From Paenibacillus xylaniclasticus (GTDB lineage: Bacteria > Bacillota > Bacilli > Paenibacillales > Paenibacillaceae), in the NCBI RefSeq assembly GCF_004001065.1, contig NZ_BIML01000023.1:22745-86744 (forward strand): a stretch of DNA of 64,000 bases, read 5' to 3'. Numbering within the stretch: position 1 is the first letter of the stretch; every line of letters starts with the position of its first letter. Under the pieces are notes generated by a model, which saw only the letters and a program-made list of their open reading frames with translations, was not told the origin of the DNA and did no database searches. Below, piece by piece: positions 1-9,465 of the stretch. The position numbers were made by a program, and so were the translations under genes.

Positions 1-692
<692 letters not shown>

Positions 693-765
693 TATCGTAG
701 AACGCGCTCGATTTCGGATCGAGTATTCCTATACAGACCTATTTTATGAGGAGGCGTAATCAGCC

Positions 766-2163
766 ATGGCGAAGAAGATGCCAGAGTTGGAAGAGTACAA
801 GTATGGCTTTCGTGACGAGCACAAGGCAATTTTCCAATCCGGTAAAGGGTTGACGCCGGAGATCGTTCGCACGATTTCGGAGATGAAGGGCGAGCCGGAA
901 TTCATGCTGAATTTCCGTCTGAAGTCGCTCGAACAGTTTAACAAAATGCCGCTGCCGCAATGGGGAGGCAAACTGGACGATCTCGATTTCGACGACATTC
1001 AATACTACGTCAAGCCATCCGAGAAACAAGGTAAGACGTGGGAGGAAGTACCGACTGAGATTAAGGAAACGTTCGATAAGCTTGGAATTCCGGAAGCGGA
1101 GCAGAAATTCCTCGCCGGCGTCTCGGCTCAATACGAGTCCGAGGTCGTCTATCACAGCATGCAGGAGGATCTGGCGAAGCAAGGCGTTATTTTTACTGAT
1201 ACGGATACGGCGCTTCGTGAGCATCCGGAGCTGTTCCAAGAATATTTCGGTACGGTTATCCCGCCGGCGGATAACAAGTTCGCAGCGCTTAACAGCGCGG
1301 TATGGTCGGGCGGCAGCTTCATCTACGTGCCAAAAGGCGTGAAATGCGAAATTCCGCTTCAAGCGTATTTCCGGATTAACTCGGAGAATATGGGTCAATT
1401 TGAGCGTACGCTCATCATCGCTGATGAAGACAGCTTCGTACACTATGTAGAAGGCTGCACAGCGCCTGTATACAGTACGAACTCGCTGCACAGTGCGGTT
1501 GTTGAGATCATCGTGAAGAAGAACGCTCGCGTTCGTTATACGACGATTCAGAACTGGGCACCAAACATTTATAACCTCGTTACGAAACGCGCTGTTGCGG
1601 AAGAGAATGCGACGATGGAATGGGTCGACGGCAACATCGGCTCCAAACTGACGATGAAATATCCTGCGGTTGTTCTGAAAGGTCGCGGCGCGAAAGGTAT
1701 GGTTCTGTCGATCGCGGTTGCAGGCAAAGGTCAGCACCAGGATGCAGGCGCGAAGATGATTCACCTGGCGCCAGAGACGACATCGACCATCGTGTCGAAA
1801 TCGATCTCCAAGCATGGCGGTAAAGTAACGTATCGCGGTCTCGCTTCGTTCGGACGCAACTCCGAGGGCTCGAAAGCGAACGTGAAGTGCGATACACTCA
1901 TTCTCGATAACGAGTCGACGTCGGATACGATCCCATATAACGAGATCATGAACGACAACATTACGCTTGAGCATGAGGCGACCGTATCCAAAGTGTCCGA
2001 GGATCAGCTCTTCTACCTGATGAGCCGTGGTCTGTCGGAAGCAGAAGCGACTCAAATGATCGTCATGGGCTTCATCGAGCCGTTCACCAAAGAGCTGCCG
2101 ATGGAATATGCGGTCGAGATGAATCGCCTTATCAAGTTCGAGATGGAAGGCTCGATCGGATAG
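766..2163 (+). CDS. sufB: Fe-S cluster assembly scaffold protein SufB
   Basis: 465 residues, the same length as Bacillus SufB. SufB is the scaffold subunit of the SufBCD complex, on which new Fe-S clusters are built in the cytosol. The C-terminal half is the long beta-helix core with SufB-type segments such as [23 protein letters not shown] and [11 protein letters not shown]. The cysteine of the VKCDT segment near residue 370 is a known functional position in the family. A GAGGAGG site at 748-754 precedes ATG 766. It is the last gene of the operon; a hairpin with a T-run follows. Confidence 0.97.
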   Translation: MAKKMPELEEYKYGFRDEHKAIFQSGKGLTPEIVRTISEMKGEPEFMLNFRLKSLEQFNKMPLPQWGGKLDDLDFDDIQYYVKPSEKQGKTWEEVPTEIKETFDKLGIPEAEQKFLAGVSAQYESEVVYHSMQEDLAKQGVIFTDTDTALREHPELFQEYFGTVIPPADNKFAALNSAVWSGGSFIYVPKGVKCEIPLQAYFRINSENMGQFERTLIIADEDSFVHYVEGCTAPVYSTNSLHSAVVEIIVKKNARVRYTTIQNWAPNIYNLVTKRAVAEENATMEWVDGNIGSKLTMKYPAVVLKGRGAKGMVLSIAVAGKGQHQDAGAKMIHLAPETTSTIVSKSISKHGGKVTYRGLASFGRNSEGSKANVKCDTLILDNESTSDTIPYNEIMNDNITLEHEATVSKVSEDQLFYLMSRGLSEAEATQMIVMGFIEPFTKELPMEYAVEMNRLIKFEMEGSIG

Positions 2164-2199
2164 AAGAGTCCCTCGACCCTATATTGTTTTGTGTGAAGG

Positions 2200-2230
2200 A
2201 GGCGGACTTTTATGAGTTCGCCTTCTTTTT
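2200..2230 (+). terminator. Rho-independent terminator of the suf operon
   Basis: AGGCGGAC (2200-2207) pairs with GTTCGCCT (2216-2223), one G-T pair, 8-base loop, followed by TCTTTTT. Confidence 0.75.
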
Positions 2231-2685
2231 ATGTGTTATGTGCGCCTAGCATCGGCGCTATCAGTAAATGTCGCGTTCGAGGGTGGGGGTTTAGCTATCT
2301 CGAAGATATGGACTCTTTATTCCTGATTTGCTGCAGAGATACATTGAAGCACTCGTGTGATTGATGCAGGAGTGTTTTTGTTATGTTTTGATTCAAATTG
2401 TAGACTCGTCAAACTTCCGTAATAGTAGAATAATCGCAGGTAAAATAGATTCAGTCCAAAATAATCATTTTGATCGATATTTGTGAATGATTTGTGAAGT
2501 TGTGGCTGTGCAATCGGAGACGGTAAGTCTCTCGCAGTAAATGGAACTACATCCGATAGATAAGGGATAAGATCCGAAGAACTAGCTGTGAGGAAAACTG
2601 CTGAAAGAATACAACTATAACAATAATTTTACAATGTTATGAATATTTTACTAAAAATAATCTATCTAGTAGTATTTGCTTCGAG
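2231..2685. other. Gene-poor stretch with possible gene remnants
   Basis: No intact gene is visible. Around 2297-2362 a short open stretch reads like a protein tail (SRRYGLFIPDLLQRYIEAL, then stop) without a start or ribosome site. An 8-bp hairpin with a short T-run lies at 2347-2379 (AAGCACTC / GAGTGTTT) and could be an old terminator. The stretch 2440-2660 is AT-rich and matches no RNA family I recognise. Confidence 0.4.
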
Positions 2686-2892
2686 GTGCTGGCCAGCCCC
2701 AATGGTGTGCCAATTGGATGGAGCGGTTCGGCAGCAGCCTGGACTTCCGCTAATGGAAGCGCTGGTACGACTTCCGTGTATGTTAATCTCGTAGCTGGCC
2801 ATAAGTACAGCGTCGCAATTCTTCCGAAGAGCGAATATAGTGAGACGATTCCGTACTACTTCGGCTCACCATATCTCTTCCCTATAACATAA
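2686..2892 (+). CDS. Short orphan reading frame, probably a gene remnant
   Basis: 68 residues if the GTG at 2686 is used. No convincing ribosome site precedes it and the frame stays open upstream to at least 2641, so it looks like the 3' end of a longer decayed gene. The protein is rich in Ser, Gly, Ala and aromatic residues (GWSGSAAAWTSANGSAG, YYFGSPYLF), which suggests a beta-rich domain of an exported or surface protein. I do not recognise a family. A terminator-like hairpin follows closely, so the 3' end may be genuine. Confidence 0.3.
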   Translation: MLASPNGVPIGWSGSAAAWTSANGSAGTTSVYVNLVAGHKYSVAILPKSEYSETIPYYFGSPYLFPIT

Positions 2893-2908
2893 TATATGGG
2901 TTAAAGAT

Positions 2909-2955
2909 AGATCGCCATCCACCTAAACTCACGGGCAGGATTGGCGGTCTTTCTT
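2909..2955 (+). terminator. Terminator downstream of the orphan frame
   Basis: AGATCGCCA (2909-2917) pairs with TGGCGGTCT (2942-2950), one G-T pair, then TTCTT. Confidence 0.55.
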
Positions 2956-2984
2956 ATTCACGGCTCCATGTCTGAATGAATACC

Positions 2985-3025
2985 AAAAAACGTCTGCTCA
3001 TCGCCCAAACGAGAAGCAGACGTTT
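2985..3025 (-). terminator. Terminator of the HD-GYP gene
   Basis: Perfect 11-bp inverted repeat, AAACGTCTGCT (2988-2998) and AGCAGACGTTT (3015-3025). Read on the minus strand it ends in a run of six T, just past the stop of the minus-strand HD-GYP gene. Confidence 0.85.
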
Positions 3026-3028
3026 GAT

Positions 3029-4105
3029 TTATAAGAATACGGATTTTACTTCTAACTGCCGCTCGTTCATCAGGTCGACGAATTGGTCTCCGATCTGAAT
3101 GAGAGGGCGGAAAAACTCGGTCGGATGGGTCATGACGATCGTTCCCGTTCTACCGTCGCTTAGCTCTGCTTGTTTGCCAATAAAGTTCGGAATCATATGC
3201 TTGATGAACGTATGGGCGGTATGTGGATCAAGCTCCATAAAGCTCATCCGATGTATTTCTTTCAGAACATAAAGCAGATCACGTCTTTCACGGTAGACGC
3301 GCATCGAAATCATCGCGCTGTAGACGTCGACGACGGCAACGATCTTCGCGGCAGGATGAATCTCATCGCCTTTCAGACCTTGCGGGTAGCCGGTTCCATC
3401 CACCCGTTCATGGTGTTGTGCGGCTACGAGCGCTGCGAGCGTGTTATTCATCGAGTTGGTAATGATCTCATATCCATAAGTCGGATGGCGTTTGATCTCG
3501 GCAAACTCTTCATCCGTCAAACGTCCTGGTTTATTCAAAATTTGCTCGTTAATCCTGCATTTGCCGATGTCGTGCAAAAAGCCAGCCTGTCCAATATTGA
3601 GAGCCTCTTCTTCACTGTAGCCTAACCACGAAGCCAAGTAATACGACAGCATGCCGACTTGAACGGAGTGCTGATAAGTATAGTCATCCTTCGAGTTAAG
3701 CAGAAGAAGCATGGATACGACGTCGCGCTCAAGCTTGAATTGGTTGACAAGCGGTTGGTACGTATCTTGGACAAGCTCTTCATTAATGCGGCCTTCTTGA
3801 AACGCCTGCTCGAACATTAATTTGCAGCCTTGAATCGTGTCTTCATATACAGGTTGCACGGTAGGCATCCACTTGGGACTCATACCGGATTCTAAAGTTC
3901 GCCCCGCACTCTTATCATTTTCTCTTGGGACCTGTGAAGTTGATCTGGAAGCGATTTCAACATAATCGATTTGGTGTTGAAATAACATTGAGATCTCACG
4001 GTTGCTTAGAGTGGCACCCTTGGACAGAACGGGAAGGCCGAAGTCGTTAAAAGCATCCTCAATAAGTTGATCTCCGTCCTTTAAGTCGGTGACGTGTACC
4101 CGCAT
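3029..4105 (-). CDS. HD-GYP domain protein, putative cyclic-di-GMP phosphodiesterase
   Basis: 358 residues. HD-GYP enzymes hydrolyse cyclic di-GMP. The C-terminal half has the full signature: YQHSVQV, the metal-binding pair His178-Asp179 in LHDIGK, and HHERVDGTGYP at 231-241. The N-terminal 50 residues form the small domain (VTDLKDGDQLIED) common in Bacillota HD-GYP proteins. A polar stretch at about 52-75 is probably a linker. No membrane segment or receiver domain, so it should be cytosolic. AGGGGTG precedes the ATG. A paralogue lies at 9466-10578 on the other strand. Activity is inferred from motifs only. Confidence 0.9.
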   Translation of the reverse strand: MRVHVTDLKDGDQLIEDAFNDFGLPVLSKGATLSNREISMLFQHQIDYVEIASRSTSQVPRENDKSAGRTLESGMSPKWMPTVQPVYEDTIQGCKLMFEQAFQEGRINEELVQDTYQPLVNQFKLERDVVSMLLLLNSKDDYTYQHSVQVGMLSYYLASWLGYSEEEALNIGQAGFLHDIGKCRINEQILNKPGRLTDEEFAEIKRHPTYGYEIITNSMNNTLAALVAAQHHERVDGTGYPQGLKGDEIHPAAKIVAVVDVYSAMISMRVYRERRDLLYVLKEIHRMSFMELDPHTAHTFIKHMIPNFIGKQAELSDGRTGTIVMTHPTEFFRPLIQIGDQFVDLMNERQLEVKSVFL

Positions 4106-4277
4106 ATGACACCCCTGCTAGTATAATTTGTTAGTCTGATAGTCTAATAGTATCAATTCTCACCAGTATTGGCAATATAACTAACGATGAATTTTAGCGC
4201 AAAATCTGGAGAATCTCCGATATATAGGGTCAAAAATTCCCTGTGTTAACGTTTTATTGTCGTAAAATAGTGGAATA

Positions 4278-5339
4278 TTATGCCCCAAGTAATGATTCAT
4301 ATAGTTTTCTTGCAACAATTAGGTTGTCGGTCCCTTGTATTAATGCGCGTCCATCCGAGAATAAGACGAAAGTCATATTGCTGTCTTGGAGCTCTAGACG
4401 AAGCAAATAGCGGGTTAAAACAATACGACCAGCGGCCGACAGACGACGCGCAACTTCTGGCAGAACTGCTTGCATCTCTCTGGCCGGTGTAATTTGTACC
4501 GTATTTCGCCCACATAGAGAAGCAGCGCTCGTTTCATCATGGCACGCTTCCAGATGGTCAAACCGGCGTAACTGACAGACGGGACAATCCGGTTTGCTCG
4601 ATTGGTCTGTCCGAATCCCGAACCATTGGTTATGCCACACATCGGCCTGCATCAGGGAGGCGTTCATTGCCTGCCGGTTGCCTGTAAGCCATTTTAGGGC
4701 ATCAGCCGCCTGCATCGATGCAATGATATCGATGATAGGTGAAATGACGCCTGCTGTCTCGCAAGTATCAATGGCTCCGGCAGATGGAGGGACAGGGAAC
4801 AGGCACTGAAAGCAAGGGGTTTCACCCGGAATGAATGAAGCTGTAACTCCAGATCCTCCTACCGCTCCTCCATATATCCATGGGATATTATGTTTAATAC
4901 TAATTTCATTGATTAGATAGCGGGCAGTGAAATTGTCAGTCCCATCCAAGATGAGATCAAAGCCCGTTAGCAGCTGCTCGGCGTTGTGAGGCGCAAGATC
5001 AGCAACGACCGGTTCAAGCTCGACTAATGAGTTAGCCGCCTTCAAACGGTGATAAGCGGCTTGAGCCTTTGGCAGCATTTGCTCCGCATCTTCTTCCATA
5101 TATAACAACTGCCGATGGAGATTGCTCCATTCGACGATATCGCGGTCGATCATACGAAGCTTGCCGATACCGCCGCGAACAAGATGCTGGGCGATGACGG
5201 AGCCAAGGGCCCCCATGCCGACGATGACTGCAGAGCTTCCGCTCAGTTTCAATTGACCCGCAGCGCCAATAGGAGCATAACGCATTTGGCGAGTATAGCG
5301 GCTGTGCGGACGGCTTTCGGATTGATGCTGTTCGGTCAT
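4278..5339 (-). CDS. moeB: MoeB/ThiF-family adenylyltransferase
   Basis: 353 residues. Family members adenylate the C-terminal glycine of a ubiquitin-like sulfur carrier (MoaD or ThiS) to prepare thiocarboxylation. Visible: nucleotide loop VGMGALGS near residue 40, DRDIVEWSNLHRQ, DGTDNF, two zinc-binding pairs (CFQC and CPVC) and a cysteine in the DTCETAGVISP loop. A C-terminal segment of about 80 residues (from SLCGRNTVQITP to the end) is an extra alpha/beta piece seen in some Bacillota members. It lies 29 bases downstream of the moaD-moaE fusion on the same strand, so MoaD is the likelier partner, although a ThiS role cannot be excluded. Confidence 0.88.
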   Translation of the reverse strand: MTEQHQSESRPHSRYTRQMRYAPIGAAGQLKLSGSSAVIVGMGALGSVIAQHLVRGGIGKLRMIDRDIVEWSNLHRQLLYMEEDAEQMLPKAQAAYHRLKAANSLVELEPVVADLAPHNAEQLLTGFDLILDGTDNFTARYLINEISIKHNIPWIYGGAVGGSGVTASFIPGETPCFQCLFPVPPSAGAIDTCETAGVISPIIDIIASMQAADALKWLTGNRQAMNASLMQADVWHNQWFGIRTDQSSKPDCPVCQLRRFDHLEACHDETSAASLCGRNTVQITPAREMQAVLPEVARRLSAAGRIVLTRYLLRLELQDSNMTFVLFSDGRALIQGTDNLIVARKLYESLLGA

Positions 5340-5368
5340 AAGTTATCGCGCCTTTCCATACATTTAGC

Positions 5369-6112
5369 CTAATTCGAAGCACCGGAGCGTTCCAGCGGAT
5401 TCCAAGGTCCTAGCTGATGTCCCTTCCATTCTGAACCGTCTTCCCATATTTCTTTTTTCCAGATCGGGACGATTTGTTTCAGCCGTTCGATCGCATAACG
5501 ACTTGCTTCGTAACATGCATCGCGATGCGGAGAAGAGGTTGCGATGACAACGCTAATATCAGCAATTTCAACGACGCCGGTTCGATGGGCGATTGCGCAT
5601 AGTGTGCCGGGCCAGCGCTCCGCAATTTCAGAGCCAATCTGCTCCATCGTCTTGATGGCCATTGGCGCATATGCTTCGTATTCAAGGCGGACGGTACGCT
5701 GGCCGAAGGTCCATTCACGCGTCGTGCCGATGAATGTGAGGGTCGCGCCGTTATTCGGAGAAATAACGAGGCGCGACACGGCTTCAACCGAAATTGGGCC
5801 GTCTGTTAATTGAAACAAGCTGTCGCTGCTCGCAACAGATGGCTGCTCTATATATTCTTCTCCTCCGGATACGGGAGGGAGCAGCGCCAGTTCGTCCGAA
5901 TATCGAACGACTGTATCATCCTGCGCATAAGCTTGATTACAAGCGACAAAGCATAATTGGAGCAAATCCTGATGATCGGGATGCAGGCTCGCAAGCTGCT
6001 GCTTTAATTGGGCAGCGGCCATTTCGTCTTGCGGCAGCATTAGCTCGAGAACAGGTGTGCCGAATCGGTCATTCAACCCAGCGAATAATCGAATGGTCCA
6101 TCTATAGTTCAT
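5369..6112 (-). CDS. moaDE: Fused molybdopterin synthase, MoaD-MoaE
   Basis: 247 residues joining both synthase subunits. Residues 1-84 are MoaD-like, ending in PPVSGG; residues about 95-247 are MoaE-like (FIGTTREWTFGQ, YEAYAPMA, HRTGVVEI, SSPHRDACYEA, PIWKKEIWEDG). Molybdopterin synthase transfers sulfur from the MoaD C-terminal thiocarboxylate to precursor Z. Here the Gly83-Gly84 pair is inside the chain, followed directly by EEYIEQ, so the thiocarboxylate could form only after cleavage. The fused MoaX of Mycobacterium tuberculosis is a known parallel that is cleaved at this point. A GAGAGG site precedes ATG 6112. It is first in the operon with moeB and divergent from moaA. Confidence 0.92.
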   Translation of the reverse strand: MNYRWTIRLFAGLNDRFGTPVLELMLPQDEMAAAQLKQQLASLHPDHQDLLQLCFVACNQAYAQDDTVVRYSDELALLPPVSGGEEYIEQPSVASSDSLFQLTDGPISVEAVSRLVISPNNGATLTFIGTTREWTFGQRTVRLEYEAYAPMAIKTMEQIGSEIAERWPGTLCAIAHRTGVVEIADISVVIATSSPHRDACYEASRYAIERLKQIVPIWKKEIWEDGSEWKGHQLGPWNPLERSGASN

Positions 6113-6150
6113 GGAAGGAAACCTCTCATTGCTATGGAATAAATATGTCT

Positions 6151-6187
6151 ATAGCATATCATAATCGAATAAAAAATGTTATGCTAT
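6151..6187. promoter_or_regulatory. Inverted repeat between divergent moaDE and moaA
   Basis: ATAGCATA (6151-6158) and TATGCTAT (6180-6187) are exact inverted copies 21 bases apart. A partial third copy, GCTAT, lies at 6131-6135. The AT-rich stretch separates the two molybdopterin transcription units and could be an operator; no regulator is identified. Confidence 0.3.
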
Positions 6188-6234
6188 TTCATATTGAAAT
6201 GTTTGCGAATCGAAAGAAAAGGAGGCTGCCGACA

Positions 6235-7236
6235 ATGCAAAGCTTGACGGATCGCTTCGGTCGAGTACACAACTATTTGCGAATCTCGGTGACGGACCGG
6301 TGTAACCTGAGATGTCTCTATTGTATGCCCGAAGAAGGTGTACAATTTACAGATGCATCTAACCTGCTCTCCTATGATGAAATAACCGAGGTCGTCCGTA
6401 CGGCAGCTGCACTTGGCGTTACGAAGCTTCGGATAACAGGCGGCGAGCCGCTTGTCCGGCCTGGCTTGGACGGATTGATCCGCCAGCTGTCGAGTATTTC
6501 TGGTATAGCTGACATATCGCTGACGACAAATGGCTTACTGCTTGCGAAGCAGGCGGAGTCATTGCGGGAAGCCGGTTTAAATCGTGTAAATATAAGCTTG
6601 GATACGCTTGATTCGGCGAGATTTCGTTTCATTGCAAGACGAGGCGAGCTTCGCCGCGTAATGGAAGGCATCCAGGCAGCCGGACGAGCAGGGTTTGATC
6701 CGATTAAGCTGAACTGTGTGCTGCTGCGCGGCGTGAACGAGGATGAAATTGGCGCATTCCTGCAGATGGCACAAGAACAGCCGCTTCATATCCGGTTCAT
6801 CGAATATATGCCAATTGGCCATGCTGATAATAATTGGCGCAGCCACTACTTACCGCTTTCACGTGTGCTAGATGTAGCAGACCAGATGGGGCTGCAATAT
6901 CGAAGACGTGACGATGTGAAAGGCAACGGTCCATCGGAAGATTATGAGCTGATCGGAGGTCGAGGCTCGTTCGGGCTGATTCATCCAATCAGTGACGAAT
7001 TTTGCAAACGATGCAATAGGCTTCGACTTACGGCTGACGGATTTTTGAAGCCGTGTCTATATTGGATGGATGAATTGAATGTGAAGCCGGCGCTAGGAAA
7101 CGGTGAAGCGATGGAGGCGATATTCCGCAAGGCCATGGATTTGAAGCCAGAAAGTCATGAAATGGCGGCTAAGCTTGCGGATGCTGCGTTATCTCATATC
7201 CCGACGGATCGAAGAATGTCCCAGATCGGCGGCTAA
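6235..7236 (+). CDS. moaA: GTP 3',8-cyclase MoaA (radical SAM)
   Basis: 333 residues from ATG 6235, set by AAAGGAGG at 6218-6225; the frame stays open far upstream but that part is not MoaA-like. MoaA performs the first step of molybdopterin synthesis, cyclising GTP with S-adenosylmethionine radical chemistry. The N-terminal 4Fe-4S motif is Cys23, Cys27, Cys30 (DRCNLRCLYC). The C-terminal cluster motif is present in FCKRCNRLRL and KPCLYW. The chain ends in the expected Gly-Gly. It is divergent from moaDE; the small sulfite-oxidase-fold gene follows after 35 bases. Confidence 0.96.
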   Translation: MQSLTDRFGRVHNYLRISVTDRCNLRCLYCMPEEGVQFTDASNLLSYDEITEVVRTAAALGVTKLRITGGEPLVRPGLDGLIRQLSSISGIADISLTTNGLLLAKQAESLREAGLNRVNISLDTLDSARFRFIARRGELRRVMEGIQAAGRAGFDPIKLNCVLLRGVNEDEIGAFLQMAQEQPLHIRFIEYMPIGHADNNWRSHYLPLSRVLDVADQMGLQYRRRDDVKGNGPSEDYELIGGRGSFGLIHPISDEFCKRCNRLRLTADGFLKPCLYWMDELNVKPALGNGEAMEAIFRKAMDLKPESHEMAAKLADAALSHIPTDRRMSQIGG

Positions 7237-7271
7237 CTGTAAATCTTAAAGCCGAAAGGAGAACTGACTTT

Positions 7272-7787
7272 ATGGCGCATATATCGTACAATGGAGGGAA
7301 GCAAGACTGCGTAGAGATTGAGCATGAGCAATTCGGAATCGAGCTGTGGACACCTAGTATGATGGCTGAGCTGGCAGGCACTGTTTTTCCGATTGATGAG
7401 AGGGTGCCAGGCGCAGTTGGTTACGCTTTTGATTGGGCAACATGGTTTGACGAGTGGCTGCACTTGATTACTCATACGAGCCAGTGTACGCTTGCTCCAG
7501 CAACCCATCTGAAGCTGTATGCTGCAGATTCGTTCGAGGCGGTTATTCCATGGCCACAGCTTAAGGATGCAGCTGTATTGTACGCGAATGAAGAGGAGCT
7601 GCCGCTCGAAGCTGCTGGTCCAATACGCTTCTACGTTCCGAACGGTACGAGCAAATGCTTAAACGTAAAGAACGTTGTCCGTATCGTTGTCTGTGTCAAT
7701 GATGACAGTGTAACGGAAGCAGCTTACGGCTTTAAGAGCCAGTTCTCCCCCGATGATTTATTATTGAAGAAACGATCAACGAGTTAA
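7272..7787 (+). CDS. Small sulfite-oxidase-fold (molybdopterin-binding-like) protein
   Basis: 171 residues. The C-terminal half (LKLYAADSFEAVIPWPQL, PLEAAGPIRFYVPNG, CLNVKNVVRIVV) resembles the later strands of the oxidoreductase molybdopterin-binding domain of the sulfite oxidase family, where GGPLRL and a W/K-VRRI motif are usual. It is much shorter than an active enzyme, and the cysteine loop that holds molybdenum is not clear, although Cys residues occur in SQCTLAP and SKCLNV. An AAAGGAG site precedes the ATG. Its place behind moaA supports a link to molybdenum cofactor. It could be an enzyme of a compact type, a cofactor carrier, or a degenerate relative. Confidence 0.6.
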   Translation: MAHISYNGGKQDCVEIEHEQFGIELWTPSMMAELAGTVFPIDERVPGAVGYAFDWATWFDEWLHLITHTSQCTLAPATHLKLYAADSFEAVIPWPQLKDAAVLYANEEELPLEAAGPIRFYVPNGTSKCLNVKNVVRIVVCVNDDSVTEAAYGFKSQFSPDDLLLKKRSTS

Positions 7788-7826
7788 GGATGCTCTGCTA
7801 ACGAGTCGATCAGCAAGGAGGTAAGC

Positions 7827-9284
7827 ATGAACGCAGCAAACGATTGGCCGGTTGAAGCTGTATTGCTTCACAGCAACGACATTCATAGCCGTCTGGAGAA
7901 TGCCGCCAGAATGGCGACGCTTATTGCGGAAGAGCGTCGTATATATGGGAGCGACCGTGTCCTTGCAGTCGATATCGGGGATCATATGGACCGAATGCGT
8001 CCGGAGACGGAAGGCAGCGACGGCTTGGTTAATATCGAGCTGCTCCATGCCGCTCACTGCGAAGCGGCTACACTGGGCAATAATGAAGGTCTGACGTTCG
8101 TTCCTGAATCGTTGGAGACGGTATACCGGAACTATGCGAAGTTTCCAGTCCTTGTTGCGAATGTGAAGCAAATACAGGACGGTAAGTGTCCTTCTTGGAT
8201 GGCGCCTTCGACGATCATTCTTAAAGGCGGCATAAGGATCGGGTTAATTGGTGTAACGGCGAAATTTTCCGACTTCTATGAGCTGCTTGGATGGGAAGTG
8301 ACGGACCCGATTGCGGCGGCGGCTACCGAGGCGGCGAAGCTTCGACCTCATGTTGATGTATTGGTTGTGCTGTCGCATCTCGGACTGCCGCTGGATCGTC
8401 GAATGGCGGAAGAGGTTCCGGATATCGATTTAATTCTAGGCGGCCATACGCATCATCTGCTCGAAGAGCCGCTCGTTATCGGATCAACAACGGTCTGTGC
8501 AGCCGGCAAATTCGGAGATTGGATCGGTCGAATCGAGATTGGCATCGATCCGGAGACGTCCAAGCCAAGGTTTCGGGCGGCCTGTGTACCAGTGGCAGCC
8601 TACGATGAATATCCAGAGTCGAGTGAGATCATTGAACGATACCGCGTGCTTTCGGCTGAACGACTCGGGCGCGTTGTCGCTCAGCTTGATATGGCATTAG
8701 AAGCTCGGACGGATCAAGAATCTCCGCTACCGAACTTGCTTGCAGCAAGTATAAGGCGTTGGACGCAAGCGGAGATCGGGATTGTGAACACGGGTCAGCT
8801 GCTTGCCGGACTGCCTATTGGCGATGTCACGGCTGGAGATCTTCATGCGATATGTCCATCACCAATTAATCCTTGCCGGGTGAAGCTTGCCGGCTCCCAT
8901 ATTCGGGTGGCGCTTGAGCAGTCACTGCGGCCCGAATATACAGACATGGAGATTCGCGGTTTTGGATTCCGAGGTGTGGTGCTGGGTACACTGGCGGTTG
9001 ACGGACTGCGGATTGAAGTGGATCATACGGCATCCGGGCAACTGCAGCTTGCTGCTGTATATGTCGGAGACGAGCTGTTGAATGATGAATGGGAGTACTC
9101 TGTTGGAACGATCGATATGTTTACGTTTGGAGTAGGTTATTTGTCGTTGAAGCAAGGTACGGAGATTCGTTACTATTTGCCGGAATTTATTCGGGATCTT
9201 CTAGCAGACGCGCTGCGCAGCAGTGAAGCTATTCAAGAAGCATTGAGAGAGAGAATGATCGTTCGTGGTGGAGCGGCAACTTAG
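7827..9284 (+). CDS. yunD: Cytosolic 5'-nucleotidase-like metallophosphatase, YunD type
   Basis: 485 residues with a calcineurin-like phosphatase domain (about 10-240) and a 5'-nucleotidase C-terminal domain (about 270-450). Metal-binding motifs are in order: NDIH, DIGDHMD, LGNNE, LSHLG and GGHTHH. The C-terminal domain has the substrate-pocket segments NLLAASIR, VNTGQL and GFGFRG. There is no signal peptide, unlike secreted UshA-type enzymes, which fits YunD of Bacillus. The actual substrate is unknown. A strong AAGGAGGTAAGC precedes ATG 7827. The gene follows the sulfite-oxidase-fold gene by 39 bases and may be cotranscribed. Confidence 0.85.
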   Translation: MNAANDWPVEAVLLHSNDIHSRLENAARMATLIAEERRIYGSDRVLAVDIGDHMDRMRPETEGSDGLVNIELLHAAHCEAATLGNNEGLTFVPESLETVYRNYAKFPVLVANVKQIQDGKCPSWMAPSTIILKGGIRIGLIGVTAKFSDFYELLGWEVTDPIAAAATEAAKLRPHVDVLVVLSHLGLPLDRRMAEEVPDIDLILGGHTHHLLEEPLVIGSTTVCAAGKFGDWIGRIEIGIDPETSKPRFRAACVPVAAYDEYPESSEIIERYRVLSAERLGRVVAQLDMALEARTDQESPLPNLLAASIRRWTQAEIGIVNTGQLLAGLPIGDVTAGDLHAICPSPINPCRVKLAGSHIRVALEQSLRPEYTDMEIRGFGFRGVVLGTLAVDGLRIEVDHTASGQLQLAAVYVGDELLNDEWEYSVGTIDMFTFGVGYLSLKQGTEIRYYLPEFIRDLLADALRSSEAIQEALRERMIVRGGAAT

Positions 9285-9465
9285 CTCTGCGCGGACGTTT
9301 TTTTTGTCGAAATATTTGGATATATACTACTAATGTTACGCTTGTATTAACAATACCAGCGTTAATAACCGATATAATAGGTAGAATAATGCTCGACAAA
9401 TGCCGACAATGCATCTTTATGCGGTTGGAATGGAGTATACAACAGTTGCGGGGCGGGGTAAGAAG

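Noticed and set aside
760..2055. Long minus-strand open frame opposite sufB
   Set aside because: It mirrors the codon pattern of sufB, has no ribosome site and has a low-complexity Arg/Leu/Phe-rich product.
2460..2620. Possible riboswitch upstream of the orphan frame
   Set aside because: Short complementary pieces exist, but no conserved core of cyclic-di-GMP, SAM, cobalamin or other known classes could be recognised, and no intact gene follows.
3170..3625. 151-codon plus-strand frame inside the HD-GYP gene
   Set aside because: It lies fully opposite the HD-GYP domain, whose motifs are clear on the minus strand.
5794..6234. N-terminal extension of moaA by 147 codons
   Set aside because: It runs through the moaDE gene on the other strand; the AAAGGAGG before ATG 6235 and the MoaA family start decide against it.
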